Shown here: piece by piece, positions 32,691 through 43,870 of the stretch | Layout: every line of letters begins with the position of its first letter | Position numbering within the stretch: the first letter of the stretch is position 1 | Source of the DNA: Chelydra serpentina | Lineage: Eukaryota; Chordata; Testudines; Chelydridae | Length of the DNA stretch: 64,000 bases | Reading direction: 5' to 3' | Assembly: GCA_037349315.1 (NCBI GenBank) | Contig: JBAIAC010000051.1 | Location: forward strand, 29,300,001-29,364,000 | The notes under the pieces: generated by a model | The model's input: only the letters and a program-made list of their open reading frames with translations | The model's database searches: none | What the model was told of the DNA's origin: nothing | Position numbers and translations under genes: made by a program

Positions 32691-33459
32691 TAGCAAATTG
32701 TAACCAGTAGCGGTGATTGATAGGTAAGAGTGTTCTTATTTGCTGCCTTGTCCTAATTTGCTGAAACTTGACAGTGGTGTGGGATGGAAGCATAAAGTCT
32801 TCAGCTTCCAAAGGCCCCTGCCTGGTATGTACATATGTCTCACTTACCTCTTAGTAGAGTGAGGTCATTTAAGCATTTATTTTGCAGCATCACTTACTGT
32901 GCTAACAATGTAGCATCCTGACATTGATACTTCTGCCAAAGTGATCAGTTCTTCCTCAGGATAAGTCCATCAGCTATTAGCCATAATCAGGGATGTATCC
33001 TCACGCTCTTGGTGTCCCTAACCTCTGACTGCCAGATGCTGTGAGTGGACGATGGGATAGTTCACTCAGTGATTGCGTGTTCTGTTCATTGCCTCTGAAG
33101 CACCTGCCACTGGCTGCTGGCAGAAGACAGGATACTGGGTTAGAGGAACTATTGGTCTGACCCACTATGGCAGTTCTTATGTTCAGCAAAAATTACAATA
33201 TGTTTTATTGAATATTTGATAATCAAGTTCTACACACACGCGCAATGGCTTGCGGAAAAACACTATAGGCTGGATTGGGAGGCAAAATAACAGTTGCAAA
33301 ACGCAATCACTATTGGTGGATTGAATGAAAAAATTTTGAGACAGGGCTAGAAAAACCATTGAAGGCACATGATTCAACAGAATAAACTTCTGCTCTAAAA
33401 ATAAGAAAAAAGTTAGAATTAAAAATTATAAATTAGAAATCACAGTACTAGAAACAGCG
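32691..33459. other. Upstream of RBL1, unassigned
   Basis: No gene seen. About 33000-33180 looks like an interspersed repeat tail (CACTATGGCAGTTCTTATG) but is not assigned. Confidence 0.4.
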
Positions 33460-33997
33460 ATGCCATTGCTAGAACTACTAGCAAGTACTATGCTGCTTGG
33501 GCTTTGCTGGCCAGGTAGGGAACCAGTTGCAGGGCCCAGCTTGTCTTATCTCATGCTGCTCCCATGGCTACCCACTCAAAAGTGGCTAGGAAGGCATCAG
33601 GGTCATCTGCAGGGCTCCTCTTACAGAGTTCCAAGCCCAGTGCCCAAATGCCATCCCTCACCATGGGACTCACCATCTTCTGGAGGAGCTGCTGCTGGAT
33701 GCTGGCCTGCTCTCATATGAAGTCCTGCAGACTCTTCTGCTGCTCTGCTTGCCAGCTAAGCAAGGCCTGCCTCTCCAGCAAGTGGGACTTCTGAAAGGTT
33801 TGCATTGCTTTTTGCACCTCTTCCTGCTGCTTTACCAGCCACTGCAGGGTCTCCTCCATCTCTGGGCTGCCAAAGTCTTCCTCTGGCACAAAATCCCAAA
33901 CAAACCCCCACGTGTAGCAGTTTATGGAAGGTCCTCTTTGCTCCTCCCCCTGCTGTGCTGACAAAGTCACTTGGAGATCCTGGGGTTTGGTAACCAC
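33460..33997 (-). pseudogene. Gypsy-type LTR retrotransposon gag remnant
   Basis: The frame 33713-33997 carries FVPEEDFGSPEMEETLQWLV and a Gln/Glu/Lys-rich coiled-coil stretch (LLERQALLSWQAEQQKSLQD). Past the stop at 33713 the same frame reads on toward 33460 with a DDPDAFLATFEWVA-like motif. That motif is typical of gag of Ty3/gypsy (Gmr1-like) retrotransposons related to SCAN domains. It follows an LTR directly, as gag should. No protease or RT is present. Confidence 0.6.
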
Positions 33998-34002
33998 TGG
34001 TG

Positions 34003-34277
34003 CTTTTTATTTACAGGTTGTGCTCCCACCACCTTTTCACCACACACAGCTTGCTTCTAGTGTCTGCTCCCAGGAGGGAGCGCTAGCGCACGCTCCTCTC
34101 CTCCCTCTGGCCTCCTTCCCTGCAGCCTTTATATAGCCCCAGGCTAATTGGGCGGGCAGCTGTCTCCCATTCACCCATTAGGCACAGGTTTTGTCTAGCC
34201 AGCTCCAATTTGCTTCCCATAATGGGGGCTGGTTTGGCAGAGGGCCGAGGCAGCAGTTCTTGCCCAGCAACCTGTCA
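34003..34277 (-). mobile_element. LTR of the gypsy-type element
   Basis: Minus strand starts TGACAGGTTGCTGGGC, has TATA-like GGCTATATAAAGGCTGC and AATAAA near its end, and leads straight into the gag remnant. Confidence 0.6.
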
Positions 34278-34489
34278 CGCATATATAAATAAAATGGGGT
34301 TCAGATATGAAAGACCCAAGTTCAAGTCCCTGTTCTAAATCGGTTAGAGAAGGATTTTAAAACAGGTCTCCTACATCCTACACACGCTCCTGAACTGCTG
34401 GGCTATTGGCTACAATGGGATAGAAGTGGGGTGTGTGTCTGTGTACTGACTTGGTTTAGGCACCTGATTCCAGGACAGGATCCATGGCT

Positions 34490-34965
34490 GTGAATCCCAA
34501 TCATAGATTCTAAGGCCAGAAAGGATTGCTCCAGTATGACACAAGCCATAGAACTTCCACACCAGAATTCCTAGAGCAGATATTTCAGAAAACAATCATA
34601 TCTTAATTTAAAATATTGTCAGTGATGGTGAATTTACCACGACTGTTGGTAAATTGTTCAAATGGTTAATTACTCTCAACTATTGAAAAGTTATGCCTTT
34701 TTTTCCAGTCTGAATTTGTCTAGCTTCAACTTCTAGCCATTGGATCATGTTAGACCTTTCTCTGCTAGATTGAAGAGCCCATTGTTAAATATTAATAGTT
34801 GGCGTTGTTCCTGCTTTGAGTAGGGGGTTGGACTAGATGGCCTCCTGAGGTCTCTTCCAACCCTAATCTTCTATGATTCGTTCCCCATGTAGGTACTTCT
34901 ACACTGTAATCAAATGACCCCCTTAACCTTCTTCTCTTTATTAAGATAAATAGACTGAACTCCTT
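34490..34965 (-). mobile_element. Old CR1 fragment with a CR1 tail inserted
   Basis: Minus-strand diverged CR1 (34490-34795 and 34880-34965), interrupted by a plus-strand CR1 tail of ~83 bp at 34798-34880 (GGGGGTTGGACTAGATGGCC...). Confidence 0.6.
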
Positions 34966-35649
34966 GAGTCACATTCTGGTGTGCAATACAGACCAGTGAG
35001 AGGTTGTGTCATCACCTGCCCTGTAATCCTGGGTGCCTTAAAATGCTCTGCTGCTGTAGCTCCCTTGCCTGGACACTCCCAGCCAGCATACAAACATGCA
35101 CTGAGTGTCTGTGTGATATTTATCCATGGACCAGCAGCTCTGCTTGTTACACCACAGCCACACTCTGCCGCCACCAGCCATGGTTACACCAGGCAAAATG
35201 ACTTCAATACCACTCAGGCCTGAATCTTCCCAAAACCATGTGCTCTGAAATGTCCAGATCTTTTCTGGACCATTCTGAGGAATAAGGTTTGTTTGCTCCT
35301 CTAAAGAGACAACCTGCACAGTTTATCACCATAAATGGAGTTAGCTATCACTTCAATTCAAGCACAGCACTGGGTTGTTTTAGATTAAAAATAAAACAAG
35401 GTTATTAATAAAAGGAGATAGGATTTTAAGTGAGTTCAGGTACAGAGGGTAGAGTTAGAAATGGTTCCAAGCAAATAAAAGTGAAAAATGCTTTCTAGAG
35501 ACTCAGAAAACTTTAACAAAACTACAATCTTGGTTCAAGGTAAGATTCTTATCACACTACCTTCCAGCAAGATGGCTGACCACCCCTCTTCTCAGGATCT
35601 CCCACAAAGTCCAAAGTGTTCCTTTGTATTCATAGATAAAAGATAAAAA
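34966..35649 (-). mobile_element. LTR-like sequence hosting DIRS-1 (left part)
   Basis: Sequence 34966-35649 seems to continue at 48115-48585 on the far side of DIRS-1, with a minus-strand LTR-like makeup (TTATTAATAAAAGGAGATAG). It is the presumed insertion target. Ends and family are uncertain. Confidence 0.35.
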
Positions 35650-35659
35650 ACGGTTACTC

Positions 35660-35945
35660 ACCTTCTCGTAACTGTTGTTCTTCGAGATATGTTGTTCATG
35701 TCCATTCCAAGCAGATGTGTGCATGCCGCGTGCACACCAGCCAGAAGATTTTCCCTTAGCAGTGTCCGTAGGGTCGGCCTGGGCGCCCCCTGGAATGGCG
35801 CCTCCATGGCGCCCAATATAGAGGCTTGCCGACCCTCTACCCCCTCACTTCCTTCTTGCTGGCACTCCAACAGAGGGGTAAGAGGGTGGGTATCGGAGTG
35901 GACGTGAACAACACATCTCGAAGAACAACAGTTACAAGAAGGTGA
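35660..35945. repeat. Hairpin at DIRS-1 left end
   Basis: TAACTGTTGTTCTTCGAGAT (35672 on) returns as reverse complement ATCTCGAAGAACAACAGTTA near 35915-35935. Confidence 0.8.
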
Positions 35946-36010
35946 GAAACCATTTTTTCTTCGAGTGATTGTTCATGTCCATTCCAAGCAGGTGACTCAC
36001 AAGCCAAAGT

Positions 36011-36968
36011 TCAGGCAGTGGGGTTGGAGTCCACTACAGATTGAAGCACCGCACGACCGAAGGCTGCGTCATCTCTGGCCTGACGAGTGATGGCGTAGTG
36101 CAACGTGAACGTATGAATTGAGGACCACGTGGCAGCCCTGCGTATCTCCTGGGTCAGGATCTGAACCAGGAATGCCGCAGAAGAGGCCTGCGCCCTGGTG
36201 GAGTGGGCTGTAATTGGCGGGGCGGGCACCTTCGCCCGATCGTAGCCTCACGGATGCAGGACTCGATCCACGAGGAGAAACGCTGTGACAAGACAGGATG
36301 AAGGGACTCCCTGTCGGCCACAGCCACAAAGAGTTGGACCAATTTCCTGAATGGTTTGGTTCTTTCAATATAGACCGCCAGGGCGCTGTGAACGTCCAGA
36401 GAGTGCAGCCTACACTCCCTGTTGGAAGAGTGTGGCTTAGGATAGAACACGGAGAAAAACGTCCTGGCCCATGTGGAATTGGGAGACCACCTTAGGAAGG
36501 AACGCCGGATGTGGCCTGAGTTGGAGCTTGTCCTTAGGAAAGACAGTGTAGGGAGGCTTGGATGTTAGGGCTCTGAGCTCCGAAACCCTCCTGGGGAAGG
36601 TGATAGCCACAAGGAACCTTATAAGAGAGATACAGCAATGAGCATGTAGCCAAGGGCTCAAAAGGGGGGCCCATGAGGCCAGAGAGGACCAAATTAAGGT
36701 CCCAGGCCGGGACAGGCTGTCTTGTATGCGGGAAGAGTCTATGCAGGCCCTTGAGGAAGCGACTGACCAGTGGGTTCACAAAGACTGAGAAACCGTCAGC
36801 CCCTGAGTGGAATGCAGTGATGGAGGCCAGGTGGACCTGAACCGAGGAGAGTGAAAGTTCCTGCTGCTTCAGGTGAAGTAAATAATCTAGTATGAGCGGG
36901 ATCTGGGCGAGCAACGGAGCTTGCCCCTGCTGCTCTACCCAGATGGAAAAATGTTTCCACTTGACCAT
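36011..36968 (-). pseudogene. DIRS-1 tyrosine recombinase
   Basis: Catalyses integration of the circular DIRS cDNA. Readable frames 36968-36534, 36661-36437, 36450-36154 and 36229-36011 together cover the domain. Seen are the first Arg region (FPRRVSELRALTS), HSTR as the HxxR box and LHYAI with the presumed nucleophilic Tyr. Frameshifts separate the parts, so the gene is dead as it stands. It is the best-preserved recombinase of the three DIRS copies here. Confidence 0.8.
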
Positions 36969-37038
36969 GTGGTAGAGGGTTTCCAGCTACAGAGGAGGAC
37001 TTGCCTAACTTGATGAGAGCATCCCATTTCTGCGTGGT

Positions 37039-37389
37039 TCAGCCATGGAGCATCCAAGCTGTGAGGTGGAGCGACTCCAGGTTCGGGTGCTGGAGGTGGC
37101 ATAAATCCTGTGTGATCAGGTCCGGGAGCAGGGGCAACGCGAGGGGTGCCCGTATGGACATCTGCAGCAGCGACGTGAACCAATGCTGGCGTGGCCACGC
37201 CGGTGCTATCAAGATGACTTGAGTGCGATCCCTGCGAATCTTTAGGAGTACTCGGTGGACCATCGGGATCGGTGGGAAGGCACAAAGCAGGCCACCCTCC
37301 CACGAGAGCGTGCACCCCCGTTTGTTGATATAAAACATCACCGAGGTATTGTCCGTGAGAACCGCGACACACCTGCCTGCCTGCTCCAA
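37039..37389 (-). pseudogene. DIRS-1 RNase H region, 3' part
   Basis: Minus-strand frame starting at GRCVAVLTDNTSVMFYINKR, the conserved RNase H segment of DIRS pol, followed by the spacer toward the recombinase. Its upstream half is in the inverted block on the other strand. Confidence 0.75.
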
Positions 37390-37394
37390 GGTAC

Positions 37395-38030
37395 AGGTGG
37401 GGGCTCAGGTGGTCATTATCAGACAGACCTTCCTCGAGCTCGGCTTCCTGCTAAACGAGGCCAAGTCTACCCTGTCCCCTGTCCAGTGGATAGAGTTCAT
37501 AGGGTCAGACCTGGATTCGACTCAAGCCAGAGAGTACCTCCGAGAGTCCAGGTTCCGGTCCATATTCGACATCATTCTCGGTCTCAGGCATTTTCCGACC
37601 ACTACAGCAAGAAACTGCCTGAAGTTGCTGGGGCACATGGCTGCGTGCACCTATGTGGTGAGTCACACCAGGCTCAGGCTGTGCCCTCTCCAGTCCTGGC
37701 TGGCGAATGTGTACCGACCAACCAGGGATGTTCTGGACACTGTGGTGATGCTGCCCCATGCGGTGCTAGACTCCCTCCGGTGGTGGCTCAATCCGTGAGA
37801 GGTTTGTGCGGGAGTGCCCTTTGCCAGCCCTCAGCCCTCCCTATCCTTGGTGACTGACGGGTCGGACCTGGGGTGGGGGGCACACCTGGGGGATCTCAGG
37901 ACCCAGGGCCTTTGGTCTCCGAAGGACCTCACCTTGCACATCAACGTCCGGGAGCTGCGGGCGGTGTATCTTGCCTGCCAGACCTTCAAATCCTGCTTGG
38001 CAGGCAGGTGTGTCACGGTTCTCACGGGAG
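37395..38030 (+). pseudogene. DIRS-1 RT C-terminal/RNase H block, inverted
   Basis: Plus-strand sequence encoding the end of DIRS RT (TFLELGFLLNEAKSTLSPVQ, NCLKLLGHMAACTYVV) and the start of RNase H (LVTDGSDLGWGAHLGD, ELRAVYLACQTF), ending GRCVTVLT at about 38025. It is reversed relative to the rest of the element. The RT catalytic box itself is missing. Confidence 0.8.
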
Positions 38031-38039
38031 GGAGGTGAA

Positions 38040-40261
38040 TTGGATGGAATATCGCCTCTCTACCATGTGGAGCACCCAGCAGTCCGATGTGATTCGGGAC
38101 CAAGCACGGTAGAAGGGGGATAGACGGGACGAGAAGGTAAGGTTGGTAGGATCCAAGGTCCTGACTGGTAGGTCGTCCTCAACCGCACGACCAAAATTAG
38201 GGTCTAGGCCCCGACAGAGGCCTTGGTTGGCCCGAAGACTGCCCAGCAGATGGATGTTGCCTCCTCCTGCCACTCCTACCCCAGCCTCCGGGTGGTTCTG
38301 GGGCTGATATGGCTGCGGGGCTGGCTGCGGCCTAAAGCGCCTGCGCTGAGTGGCCGGAGTGTGCAGGCCCAACGAGCATAAAGTGGCCCTTGAGACCTTT
38401 AGGCTATGGAGCCACTTGTCCGTTTTCTCAGAAAACAACATGGGCCCCTCGAAGGGGAGGTCCTGGATGGTCTGCTGGACCTCGTGAGGAAGGCCAGAAA
38501 CCTGAAGCCAGGACCCTTGCCACATCACCACTCCGGTGGCCAGCATGTGGGAGGCTGCATCCTCTGCGTCCAGGGCCGCTTGGAGGGACACCCATGAAAT
38601 CAGCTTCCTCTCCTCCACCAGAGCAGAGAATTCTGTTCGCGAATCCTGGGGAAGGAGTTCAGTGAACTTGGACAAGGCCGAGCATGTGTTATGTCCATAG
38701 CGGCTTACTATAGCCAGTTGCTATAGTACTATACGTGCAGTTGCAGGCCCCACATTGAGTAGACCTTCCTACCGAAGAGGTCTAGCTTCTTGGTCTCTCA
38801 GTTCTTTGGGATAGACCCTTGGAACGCCTGACGCTCCCTTTGGTTGGCTGTGTCGATGACCAGAGAGTCTGGGGGAGGGTGGGCATACAGATGCTCATGC
38901 CCCTTGGAGGGTACAAAGTAAGCCTCTCCGTCCTTTTGGCTTTAGGGGCCAGGGAGGCTGGGTCTGCCATAGGGTGTGGGAAGTGTCCACTACCATCTTA
39001 ATTAACGGTAAGGCGACCCTTGATGGGCCCGAGGGAGCTAGGATGTCCACTACCGGGTCCACATCCACCTCGACATCCTCAGCCTGAATAGCCAGGCTCT
39101 GGGCCGCTCGTCTGAGCAGTTGCTGAAGCACCCGGTTGTCCTCCAGAGCCGTCGAAGTTCCCGCAACCGCTTTGTCCGGCAAGGAAGAGGAAGAAATCAC
39201 CGGCAGACCACCTTCCTTGCTACCCTCAGCCCCTGCAGGGTCCCGCGGCACACGGTATTTGGGTTGCGTGGCCAGTGCCGATGGAGGAGGCTATACCACG
39301 ACCGGTACCGGGGTTGACGCCGAACATCAAGGAATGCTGGGCGGTGCCTGCGGCGTCGAGGATGTGGCCCCTATCGGTGCTGGCGTCCGGCGAGGTGGTG
39401 CCGGATCCTGTTGAGTATGTGGCACTCCCCTCTTGGATGGTGGTGCCGCTGGTGGAGGCACTTGCGCTGAAGCTACCGACATTGAGGAGACCGACGGGGA
39501 CCTGAAGCGTGGACCGTGCACCTGCCCCTTAGACGGATGGTAAGCCCAGGGAGTCCAGAAAGGCCACTGGGAAGGCGGCTGCCAATGCTGCTGCCACGGC
39601 ACCAGGTAAGGTTGCTGGCTTATCTGCGAAGCTGACCTCCTGCTCCTTGATCTGCTGGAGTGATAGGATTCCATCTCCGACTCCGAGGTCTCTGAGTATG
39701 AAGACCAAGGGGGGGCAGTACCCACAGCTGCCAGCGAGTGGTGCCACGAGGCCTGGGAATGAGGAGGCACTTCCTTCTGCACCAGCAGCGCCGTAACGGC
39801 ACAAGGCAGGGACCGCGGTGCCATCATGGCCGGCTTGCCACTAGATTGGATCGCGGGTCGGGCAGTCACTGGCGGCTCTTCCCTCCTGTGCGAGAAGGCT
39901 GGTACGGGCAGGTTCATCAGGTCCAAAGCTGCCTCAAACACCTCTGGCGTCGATGGGAGGCGCACTTCCTCATGATGGTCCAGGGACCAGGACCAGTCCA
40001 GACTCGACTGAACCCCAGCAGGGGGCAGGAGTCAACACGACCTGGGGAGGAGGCGCCGGTTTGTCCCACCACACTTGTGGACGCCGCCGGACTTTTAAGG
40101 TCCTGGTGGGGTGACCGGCCCCTCACCGGCCTCTTCTGTTTTGCGGGTACTGGGGATGGTGAGCGGTGCCTCATAGAGGCCGACTTCCTATGTCCTGAGT
40201 CTCTCCGTTGCTGGGACCTGGAGTCCTTAGACTGTGCCTCCTCTCTTGCTAGCGATGCCAG
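38040..40261 (-). pseudogene. DIRS-1 gag and start of RT
   Basis: Minus-strand frames 39965-39327, 39251-38895 and 38675-38022. They are Pro/Ser/Gln-rich gag with an SSLPDKAVAGTS motif and a downstream TDKWLHSLKVSRATL region, then an RT start (RAWSRITSDCWVLHMVERRY). Continues beyond the provirus at 47543-47930. Confidence 0.7.
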
Positions 40262-40676
40262 TGTCGGAGAAAAACAGAGTTCTCACTCTTTCTTTGGGTG
40301 CAGCAAGGCAGATACATTTTAGTTACTCAAACAATTGCACATGAGGGAGAGAGTGCACTAGGACACAGGGTTTCCCCCTCCTAGGCAGGTCTCTCAAAAG
40401 ATAAACAATTAAGGCAAGCATTTATACCTTTGTTACATACACTAATGATCAACAACTGCAGTTTGTTTATATTATGTCTTGCCCATTCCTTGCCCACTTC
40501 TGTTCTCAAAACATAGCTATCTCAAGGCTGGGTCACGCTGACTCTACTCTGCTGTCTTTCCACCCGCTTCTGACGAGAGCCCTGCTTCTACAATTCTCAC
40601 GTTATTACAGCTAGAGTTAGCCTGACTCTTGCTCATATAGAGGCCTGCATCCAAATTCCCTCTACCGACTTCCACA
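40262..40676 (-). repeat. Provirus 3' LTR
   Basis: 415 bp; minus strand runs TGTGGAAGTC...CTCCGACA. Near-identical to the 5' LTR and to the solo LTR at 19392-19806. Confidence 0.92.
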
Positions 40677-40692
40677 TTCCCCCATTTTGTGA
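40677..40692 (-). promoter_or_regulatory. Polypurine tract
   Basis: Minus strand AAAATGGGGGAA abuts the 3' LTR start, as expected for plus-strand priming. Confidence 0.75.
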
Positions 40693-40712
40693 TTCTAGCA
40701 CAACTATCAATG

Positions 40713-41006
40713 TTAGACTAACATTATCATTAGATCTTGTATTTCAGACTCTACATCAAACACTTCAACCTTAGGGGTTTTAATTGGATGCAGTGACAAT
40801 GCATGGTTAGCATGGACATGGAAAGTATTATTATTATTGCATCCTTTACAACAACATAATCCTAAACTAAACAACAACAATACAAGCAATAGCATTCCCA
40901 TGGTAATAATATAATGGGGTTATTATACAGTCAGTCACAAAGCACAATACATCATACTTAGTACATAAAATAGACACTCTATAAGCTGTATGAAACATAC
41001 TTTTCA

Positions 41007-41059
<53 letters not shown>

Positions 41060-43059
41060 AAGCATATGAATTTGCCCTTGTAATTCAGAAATTTTCTGAA
41101 TCGCTGGTAGGAGTAAAAGTAAATTTTGGAATTGATCAGGCACTAGGGTGGTCCAATTAAAGGGCATCTGAAACCTAAGAGCTGATTGTAAAATTCTATC
41201 TGCAGGCCAATAAATAATATGATTGCCTGCGGCAATGGTGAAATCAAAATGTGTATCTTGGAAGGTGGTGCCCTCAACATGCACATAGCTGTCATTAGCT
41301 TGAAAAAGTAGGTGTCCTGTCAGGGTAGTTCCTTGTCCCATACCCTCTCAACAAAGTGTTCATTGACTCCCTATTCCTATCTAAATGTCGGATGTTATTC
41401 TAAGGGCACTGACTAAAAATTGATTAGGCATACCAGGTAATCTAAGTTCCCAAACGTCTCGGTGAATTACCCAGTCCCACATGCATCCTCCCCATGGACC
41501 TGGCAGGATTCGGTATGTGGGAGCCCACACCCCTCCAACCGGTCCGTATGCTTGGAAGGAACACTGAGAACGTCCGCACTTCCACCCAGAAAATCTCCAA
41601 GTGTGTCTCCATGGCCACAGATCAGATGATACTCCTGAAGTGTCTGTAAGGGCAGTAGGCCAGGCCTGATGCTCTAGATTACTCTGAATGGCCATCAGCT
41701 GGTCATTCAGGAAATCCTGAATTCCTGAGCAAGCCAGATCCCACTGCAATGACTTCCCAGCCTCAGTGATATTCAGTACCATCTCTCAACAGCTTCTGGG
41801 TCATAATTTCTCATCGTGTTCTTGGTTTTTAAAAATATTCCAAATGGCTGCTGCACTATTGGCCCAATCCCATAGGGATCCAGCTAAGCCCCTCTTCTTT
41901 CTAGAGGAAACCCAGGCCCTTTGTAGTATTAACCTAATGGCAGCCCCTCTTGAGCAATTTGGATATGTAGAGGTGATCTGGAAACTGGATAAGGGCAGTG
42001 TGAATTTTACAGTTCCTAATGTAGCATTAATTTCAGTCCATCAATATCCTAATACATCTCCTTTTTTTTTTTGGTACAGTATTATACCACATCTGTTGGC
42101 TAAACACTTTCATATACTTCCGAGAGGCATTAACATTAATGGCATAAGAAGGGGTATATTGTAATATGGTACAGGTTAAATTATTAGTTATTGGAATAAT
42201 TTCAGTACAGGTAAACTTTCCGGTGGCAGAACAAACTCATTGGGTATATGCTTAATTATTCACTAACTGGGTGATCAAATAACAATAAGGGCCTCTTTCA
42301 TCTAACAATTTACAAACTCCAGGAACAACCATAATCTCTACCTTGCTATAGAACCCACTAATCTCAATTTCTGATTCTTGGGGTTCATCTGTAGTGATAT
42401 ATATTTCTATTTCCACTGATCCATTTGTTTTCCATTCAGTTGTTTTCTCATTTGAGCTATTCTGAACCTTAAAAAATAGGTTTTCTGAACAAAATTCCAA
42501 TAAATCACTTAGATGTGAAGGTCTTGGCCAATAGATTTCATTAGAATATACAGTATCATTTGTATTTGGGTAATTTACAGGAGTGGTGGCAAAGGTGGAG
42601 GGGATGGTGGGAGTAATGTTCGTGGCAGCAAGGTGTCTTTGGTATTCATCATCGGGAAGCCAATTAGGGAGGGCAGTACATTTTGATGGTACTTATTTGT
42701 AAGCACAAAGCCCAGTCCCCGGAATAAACTCAAACTACCACTCAATACCACAGTCCCAAGCACGATCCCCACAAGTTCCTCCATGCCAGGTTATGATACT
42801 CCGTCTCTTCCACCAAGGCCAATTCTTAATGTCCTTTGTAGTCAAAAGTTCTGGGCTTTGAAATTTCAGCGGAGCAAATATACTGTTTTCTTCTCTCCTG
42901 GAACAATTGTGGTTCAGCATCGTACATAGGAGAGGTTACCAGTACGTCATCCTGTACTAGCTGGGTTCCTCCAGAAGATGGTGAATGTATGGTGGTTCTG
43001 TCAATGGACAAGGGAGAGGTTACTAGCACTTCACCTTGTCCTTTTCTCCTGTTATCCAA
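40713..43059 (-). pseudogene. Retroviral envelope remnants
   Basis: A chain of minus-strand frames (43059-42826, 42500-42252, 41782-41381, 41341-40979, 40901-40713) separated by stops. The last has a hydrophobic anchor (MLLLVLLLFSLGL) followed by a Cys-rich short tail, as in a transmembrane subunit. A TA microsatellite interrupts the frame at 41010-41057. I did not attempt a reconstruction; subfamily is unclear. Confidence 0.6.
41010..41057. repeat. (TA)n microsatellite
   Basis: About 24 TA units inside the env remnant. Confidence 0.95.
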
Positions 43060-43228
43060 AAGGAGGAAAAGTAGTGCCAGAAGGAGAGACAGGCTGATCA
43101 GTAGTCAGAGGCTCATCTCGAGGTGAAGGGGTCTTTTTTTTGCAGTGAGAAGCATGGGTCCAGGCAGTCAGTTCTTGGCACCTCACAGCGGTGTTAGTGG
43201 TCAACAGGACTTGGTAAGTGCCTTTCCA

Positions 43229-43870
43229 TCACGGGGTCAGGGTGGTCTTTCGCTGATGGACCTTTATGAAGACCCAGTCTCCTGGTTCCAGCGCGTGGCA
43301 GGGTTGCTCAGGATCCTTTGGTAGTGCTTCTTTCACCTGTGTATAAAGAGACCTAACACATTTCATTAGTGCCTGGCAATAATTAAGCATTGTATTATCT
43401 ATCAAATGAATGTCCAGCTGGGGAAGGATCAGTGGGGGCGCAGCTGGTAGTCGCATCGGGCACCCTGTCAGGATCTCATATGGGCTAAGTCCAGTCTTTA
43501 GGATGGGAGTGGCCCTCATGCTTATCAATGCTAATGGCAGGACATCTGGCCATTTTAAGTTTGTTTCAGCACAGATCTTGGCCAGTTTATTTTTCAAAAT
43601 CCCATTTTGACGTTTCACTGTCCCAGCAGACTGCTGATGGTGGGGACAGTAGAAGTTGTGTTGGATCTGCAAGGTTGCACATAACTCCTTTACAATCTGT
43701 CCAGTAAAATAAGTTCCATGATCACTGTTCATACTCACAGGGATGCCAAATCATGGTACAAAATCCTTAAGCCGAAACTTCACAAGGGTCTTGGCATCTG
43801 CCTTTCTACAGGGAAAGGCCTCAACCCAGTTTGAAAATACATCAACTAAACCTAACACATAAACTAACAC
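43229..43870 (-). pseudogene. Retroviral integrase, C-terminal part
   Basis: Frame 43738-43229 covers the second catalytic Asp region (SDHGTYF), the Glu helix area and the C-terminal domain with SPYEILTG and a DWVFIKVHQRK end typical of gammaretroviral integrases. About 130 bp upstream, in a frame broken at 43,740, encodes the region of the first catalytic Asp. The N-terminal zinc domain and RT are absent. Confidence 0.8.

Noticed and set aside
38390..38665. Plus-strand host gene in the 38-40 kb region
   Set aside because: Shadows of DIRS-1 gag on the minus strand.
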